From contig NC_057788.1 in the NCBI RefSeq assembly GCF_014905175.1, forward strand, positions 22,290,154 through 22,354,153: a stretch of DNA of 64,000 nt, given 5' to 3'. Positions 58,841 to 64,000 of the stretch are shown here, one piece after another (positions within the stretch are counted from its first letter, which is position 1; every line of letters starts with the position of its first letter). The stretch is from Aphidius gifuensis (taxonomy: Eukaryota; Arthropoda; Insecta; Hymenoptera; Braconidae). The notes beneath the pieces are model-generated. The model had not been told where the DNA came from and ran no database searches. It was given only the letters and a program-made list of their open reading frames with translations. Position numbers and translations under genes: made by a program.

Positions 58841-60438
58841 ATGGCATCAGTATCTTTGTTAATGACAGCAGAACCTCACCTGGTACCCGGGTATAAATTC
58901 GCATCTTGATAATGAACAAAAAAAAAAAGAAAATATTCAACTGATAAGTATATTATTATTTTTTTCATTATCTTTTAGGTATGCGGGTTTTTGTCCACAG
59001 TTTCGTTATAGATGTGGTGAAACATACGGTAATGTTACACATAAACTTCTTCTTGATCCATGCGTTAATCATGCTGAGACACTTGTGTTGACAAATAGAG
59101 TAGCTGGTGATTATGATGTAAATAAAATATTAATAATATTTAATAAATATATGATAATAATATATTTATCAATAGAGATTACAAATTGTTTTTTTTTTCT
59201 TTTTGTTACAGGTAATGAGACCAGCCAAAGATGATATTGATATTGTTAATAGACGTTTTAAAGTGAGAGATTCAACTTATAAATATCCAATGGTTGAAGG
59301 CTATCAAGGTTTTTAAAAATTATATATTTTTTGTATTTTTTATTTTAGTTTAAATTAGTAATGAGTAATGATTATTTTGTTTTCAATGTAGGATTTGTAC
59401 CAAGATTAAATGGTAAATTAGGACAAAAACAAACAATTTTAGCAATTGAAGGTTTAGCTGATTTTGAACGTCAACAAATACGTGAAAGAGCTACATTAAA
59501 TCATTTAAATAAAGTTATTGGCCTTCAGGATAAACGAATGCATCCATTAAGTCTTCAAGAGCGTCAAGTAATTATTATTATATATATTATTTTATATTTT
59601 AATAATTAATTTATTATTTGATTAATAGCTAATCAAGAGTAATAATCAATTACCACTTTCAACTGTCAGACCTGATTATACTAGAACATTACGTAATTTA
59701 CCAGTTGAAGAACCTTGTGAACAGCCAAGAAATCAAAATCCTTCTCCATATTTTATGGACAATACAAATGAACAAAAATACTTTGTTAGTGGTAAGTTGT
59801 TTTTTATTTTTTTTAAATTTAATCTTTCAATTGTTTTTGTTTTTAATTTGAAATTTTATTGTCTTTTATTTTCTATTTATTTTTTCTTTCATTGATATTT
59901 TTCTTTTTGTATTTTTTTAAATAAATATTTTAAAAATGAGTGATACTGTTAGTCGAATGAAAGAATCATTTTGTCGTGAAAGAATAAAAAGTTTGTTTAT
60001 CAATGAAATATATTTTAAAAAATATTATTAAATTTAATTTTTTAAATTATTCAGGGTATTCAGGTCACATACCATACGGTTATGCACACTTTGGTGCTTC
60101 ACATTTACCAGTAACAAATAGTGCATTATGTGATTTTACAACAAATTATAAATCAAGACAAAGTACTGAATGGGCACCAGTAACAATGTCACAACCAGAA
60201 CCACCAGTTCTTATTAGATCAACTGATATTCATCATAAAAATATTGGTTTAATACCAAATTATCTTGGTCATGTACCAGGTGCTAGATTCAGGTATATTA
60301 TATAATTGATTTAATTTAATTTATTAATAATATTTTTTAATTTTTGTTCAATTTTATTTATTTTATAGATATGGAAAAACATTTGGCAATGATACACGTG
60401 ATGGTAAACGTTGGCTTCGTGGTGATTTTTCGAATTAA
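58841..60438 (+). CDS. CIMIP2: FAM166/CIMIP2-type ciliary microtubule inner protein (UPF0605)
   Basis: Seven exons: 58841-58890, 58979-59117, 59212-59308, 59392-59567, 59629-59791, 60055-60292 and 60369-60438, all in phase, for 310 residues. The family is defined by repeated PGY-x-G-x-x-P motifs. Here these are HLVPGYAGFCPQFRYRCGET near the N-terminus, then GYSGHIPYGYAHFGASHLPV and the C-terminal YLGHVPGARFRYGKTFGNDT. FAM166 proteins sit inside doublet microtubules of motile cilia and sperm flagella, so expression in testis or chordotonal neurons is expected (family knowledge). An acceptor just before the ATG suggests an upstream 5'UTR exon. It is convergent with the aminotransferase gene: the stop codons are only 73 bp apart. 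Confidence 0.9.
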
Positions 60439-60511
60439 TTATTTCGATAATATATAAAATACAAAATTTTTATAAAAAATATATTTATCAAATAATTGGC
60501 AATACAAAAAA

Positions 60512-62310
60512 TTAATTACTTTGATCGGATTTCCATTTACGTAATATTTTTTCGGCAATCTGAAGATTTTCATCTTTCTAAAATATAAAAATTGAATTTA
60601 TTTTTTAATAATATGATAAGAATAATGTTTTTTTTTATTGTTAATTAAGTATATTAATATTATTTTTTTTATTTACCTTTATAAAACAATATCTAACATA
60701 TTCTTCACCCAATTTTTTATGATCTAAACTGTAAAAAGCAGATGGTGGTATACCTTGTACACCAACATTTTTAATCATCCATTTTGTAAATTTATAATCT
60801 TTATATTCATCTGGTTCATTTTCAAGTTGTACATTATTTTCAAGTGTTTTCCAATTAGCCATCATAAAATAACCACCTTCTGGAATTGTTGGTACCATAC
60901 CAATGTCTGTTAAAAAGTTTGCCATAAAATTACGTTTTGGTAGTAATTCTCTGGCTAAACTTTTAAAATAACAATCATCTTGATCGAATCTTTTTAATTC
61001 TTCTTCAAAACCAATTGCAATTGCTTCCTAATTATTTGAAATTCATTGTTATTTAATTTTGTTGATGTATTTTGTATATATTTTTATTTACCTGAATTGG
61101 TGTATTACAAGTGTAAACACTATTTTGATGAATTACTTTTAAATTAAAAAGTAAATTTTCTGGACCAATTGCCCATCCAGTTTTCCATCCAGTAACACTA
61201 AATGTTTTACCAGCTGAACCAATTGTTATAGTACGTTCATACATGTCTGGTAGTGTAGCTATAATTAAAAAATATTAATTTAATATTATTTTTAATTGAA
61301 TTTTAAGAATATTAATTACCAATTCTAATGTGTTTAACTGGTTCATAAACCATCCATTCATAAACTTCATCAGAAATAACTAAAACATCCCATTTTTTGG
61401 CTAAATTTGCAATAAATTCAAGTTCTTTTAATGTAAAAACTTTTCCAACTGGATTATGAGGTGTATTTATGATAATTCCTTTAGTTTTTTTGTTAAATAA
61501 ACTTTCCATTTCTTTTTCATCAAATACCCAATCAGCAGATGTTACAGTACCACTTGTTTTTGTCTAAAAAAATATTATCAAAATAATTAGAATAAATGAT
61601 TTATTAATGAGACAATTTGATAGTTGAAATAAAAAATTAATACTAACTGGTTTTAGAGGAATAAATCTTGGTACACCACCAGCTGTTCTAACCATTGGTT
61701 CATAACAATCAAAAAATGGTTCAATAATAATCCATTCATCATCAGGATTTGTATGACCTTGAATTGAAGCAAAAAGTGCTTCATATGCACCAGCTGTTAC
61801 TAATATTTCTTTATTTGAATCAATATTTCGATTTAAAACTTTTGAATATACTTGTCCAAGTGCATTTACAAGTCTTGGATGACCCTGAAATTATTGTTGA
61901 ATAATATAATAACAGTTGATTGTTTTGTTGAATAGTGTAACTTACAAATCCTCGTGTATATTGATTAAATAGTGGATTAACATCAGTTGTTATTTTTGCT
62001 AAAGCATTTGTGACATTTTCTGGTGCATGAAAATCAGGAAAACCTTGACCAAGATTTGCTAATGGTTTGTATTGTTGAGCAAGTGCAACATATTCAACCC
62101 TGAAATATTAATTTACATTGAAAATATTAGCTAATAATTATTATCAAGTGTTTTTTTTTATTTTTTTATTTACCAAACTGATTTGTCGTTGCCCTTTAGT
62201 CTTTCTGGTAAATCAAACTTTGACATTACTGATGAATGAATATGAAGTTTTTTTGATAAAACTGATAAACCACTGGTTAATTTTTTTACCAATGATAAAC
62301 TGCTTAACAT
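60512..62310 (-). CDS. KYAT3: Kynurenine aminotransferase / glutamine transaminase K-type (KYAT1/3)
   Basis: Seven exons: 62174-62310, 61946-62099, 61648-61884, 61320-61563, 61092-61258, 60677-61027 and 60512-60577, giving 451 residues (human KYAT3 is 454). It is a fold-type I PLP enzyme that converts kynurenine to kynurenic acid using 2-oxo acids and can also act as a cysteine-S-conjugate beta-lyase. Signatures are NLGQGFPDFHAPENV, FNQYTRGFGHPRL, TAGAYEALFASIQG, INTPHNPVGKVFTLKEL, DVLVISDEVYEWMVY and the PLP lysine in SAGKTFSVTGWKTGWAIGP. The N-terminus (MLSSLSLVKKLTSGLSVLSK) has Ser/Lys and no acids, like a mitochondrial presequence. A second Met (MSKFDLPERL) would give a cytosolic form. 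Transcribed divergently from WWOX. KYAT1 versus KYAT3 cannot be settled from sequence alone. Confidence 0.94.
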
Positions 62311-62901
62311 CTACAACAATATTTTAATGAAAAATAATTATTTTTTTTTAACAGTAAAATATTATTAAAAACCTACTTTAAGAGGAAATAATTATTTTTC
62401 TTTCTTCGTATTAATTTTAATAAATTATTTTGAACTGATAAGCACCAGTTGTGCTAATCATATACAATCATAAAATTGTTCGTCAAAGAATATATTGTCA
62501 TTCAAACAGAAAAAAAAAAATATATAATAATGATAAACAAAACTTACGTAAACACTGCTGCGTCGTTGTAAATTAATAATAATTAGTTATTATTAATTTT
62601 CTTTTATAGGACAAAAATTAGTTTAATTATTTTTATAAAAAAATGATAAAAAGTTGATAATCTTTATTCAGCAATGAACTTTAGTGAGTGAATAAAAACA
62701 TATGATCCATATGATCATAATGTTTGTCACTTTGATAAAAAAAAATAATTAAAAAATGGCATATTTTCATGAAAGTTTTCTACTTTACCAAGGACTGTCA
62801 AAAGAAAGAAAGTAAACAAATACTTTGTTGACACTTGAATATTTATTATTAAAATAATTTTAATAGTTATTAGTTGTCTTGTTAATTGTTAAAATATTAT
62901 T
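62311..62901. promoter_or_regulatory. Divergent promoter region KYAT / WWOX
   Basis: 590 bp between the two start codons, with no ORF. It contains the near-palindrome ACATATGATCCATATGATCA at about 62699-62718. Both promoters should lie here. Confidence 0.5.
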
Positions 62902-64000
62902 ATGAATTATTTGGAAGAATCAGATAGTGAAGATGAACTACCACCAGGTTGGGAAGAGAGAGTAACATTAGATGGAAATGTTTATTATGCAAAGTAATAA
63001 CAAAAACAAATATAATTATTTATACTTAATTGATAATGAAATATAATTCTATTTGTTAATTAATTATATATTATTTTACAGTCATTACAAACAAGCAACA
63101 CAATGGATACATCCACGTTCTGGTAGAAAAAAAATTGTATCAGGAGGTGAGTTTAAAAAAACAAAAGATAAACATAAATATAAATAAATTTTAAATAAAA
63201 TATTGAAGATTTAATTTGTTGAATTATTTGTTTGTTTAAAGATTTACCTGCTGACTGGGAAAAACAAATTTCTGATGATGGAAAAATAATTTATATTAAT
63301 CATACAAATAACATAACAACATATACTGATCCACGTTTAGCATTTGCAAGTGAATACATGGAAACATCACAACCAACAAGACAAAGATTTGATGGAAGTA
63401 GTACTGCAATGAGTGTATTACATGGACAAGATTTACGTGGAAAATATGCACTTATTACTGGAGCTAATTCTGGAATAGGTAAATTAATATAAATTGCCAT
63501 AATTTAAATTTAATAATAATTAAATTAAATGTTATTTAAGGTTTTGAAACAGCAAGATCACTTGCATTACATGGCTGTACAGTTATTTTAGCATGTAGAG
63601 ATATAAAAAAAGCTAAAGATGCTATTAAAAAAATTAAAAATGAAAATAACACAACAATTTGTGAAATACTTGAATGTGATTTATCATCACTTAATAGTGT
63701 TAAAAATGCTGCTGATAATTTTAAATATCGTTTTAAAACACTTGATATATTAATATTAAATGCTGGTGTATTTTATCCACCTTATACATTAACTGTTGAT
63801 GGTTATGAATTGACATATCAAGTTAATTATTTATCACAATTTTACTTGACACTATTACTTGATCATCCACTTAGAAATTCTGATAAACCAAGAATTGTTA
63901 TTGTTTCAAGTGAATCACACAGGTATGTATTATTAATTATTAATCATTATCAAAAAATTGATAGTTGATTAATTTAATTTTGCTTTTTTAATAGATTTTC
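62902..64000 (+). CDS. WWOX: WW domain-containing oxidoreductase, 5' part
   Basis: Exons 62902-62993, 63082-63146, 63242-63478 and 63541-63922, then a fifth beginning at 63995 and cut by the window end. The N-terminus MNYLEESDSEDELPPGWEER is typical of WWOX. WW domain 1 spans about residues 14-45 (PPGWEE ... THWIHP-type, here TQWIHPRSG) and WW2 about 55-85 (LPADWEKQ ... TTYTDPRLAF). The short-chain dehydrogenase domain starts near residue 120 with the nucleotide-binding TGANSGIGFE, then ILACRD, the LNAGVF turn and SSESHRF at the end of the visible part. WWOX is a tumour suppressor-type adaptor and oxidoreductase in cytosol and mitochondria that binds PPxY partners. The active-site YxxxK lies beyond the window. 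Confidence 0.96.

Noticed and set aside
1..64000. tRNA, rRNA or viral genes
   Set aside because: I saw no cloverleaf with the usual GGTTCGAATC-type T arm, no rRNA-like segment, and no capsid, polymerase, integrase or envelope-like coding region on either strand. A tRNA scan could still find one I missed.

Overview
This is a eukaryotic window with very low GC, intron-split genes with GT/AG junctions, and long homopolymer tracts. The gene set is insect. A transformer/feminizer-type sex-determination gene with the hymenopteran arrangement (N-terminal basic domain, a GEGxxPIFxREE motif, an RS region and a Pro-rich tail) points to Hymenoptera. The extreme AT bias makes a parasitoid wasp my best guess (inference; the species is not identified).

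Layout. 1-560: 3' end of a KDEL-tailed protein O-glucosyltransferase (+). 0.8-4.5 kb: repeat-rich intergenic DNA with an unusual array of inverted and then tandem repeats. 4.5-7.3 kb: SS18, a BAF/SWI-SNF subunit (-). 8.1-10.0 kb: FBXO42-like F-box/Kelch protein (+). 10.3-16.4 kb: two tandem intact copies of the splicing factor SYF1/XAB2 (-), with an FBXO42 fragment at the duplication junction. 17.5-20.2 kb: serine palmitoyltransferase subunit 2 (+). 22.7-24.8 kb: an orphan exon and a small unrecognised gene (+). 25.2-31.0 kb: the transformer locus (-), whose 3' half, together with the intron before it, is present twice. 31.8-35.1 kb: a higher-order repeat array immediately upstream of transformer, apparently inside the intron of a minus-strand spliced transcript. 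37.1-38.6 kb: ESCRT-I subunit MVB12 (+). 39.7-42.4 kb: a large Asn-rich coiled-coil protein (-). 42.4-58.8 kb: about 16 kb with no recognisable coding gene, probably 5' introns and regulatory DNA. 58.8-60.4 kb: FAM166/CIMIP2 ciliary protein (+). 60.5-62.3 kb: kynurenine aminotransferase (-). 62.9 kb to the end: WWOX (+, cut by the window edge).

Exon-intron models were built by hand from splice signals. In every multi-exon gene that I call the exon phases add up to one open frame. Most genes are unrelated housekeeping functions.

The outstanding feature is transformer. One pair of 5' exons is followed by two alternative, fully open 3' modules. Each module is preceded by a cluster of GAAGA motifs (the type bound by Tra2) and by the same weak 3' splice site, and one of them also has a candidate stop-containing cassette exon. 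This resembles an early stage of the kind of duplication that gave rise to csd from fem in honeybees, or a gene with two mutually exclusive C-terminal halves.
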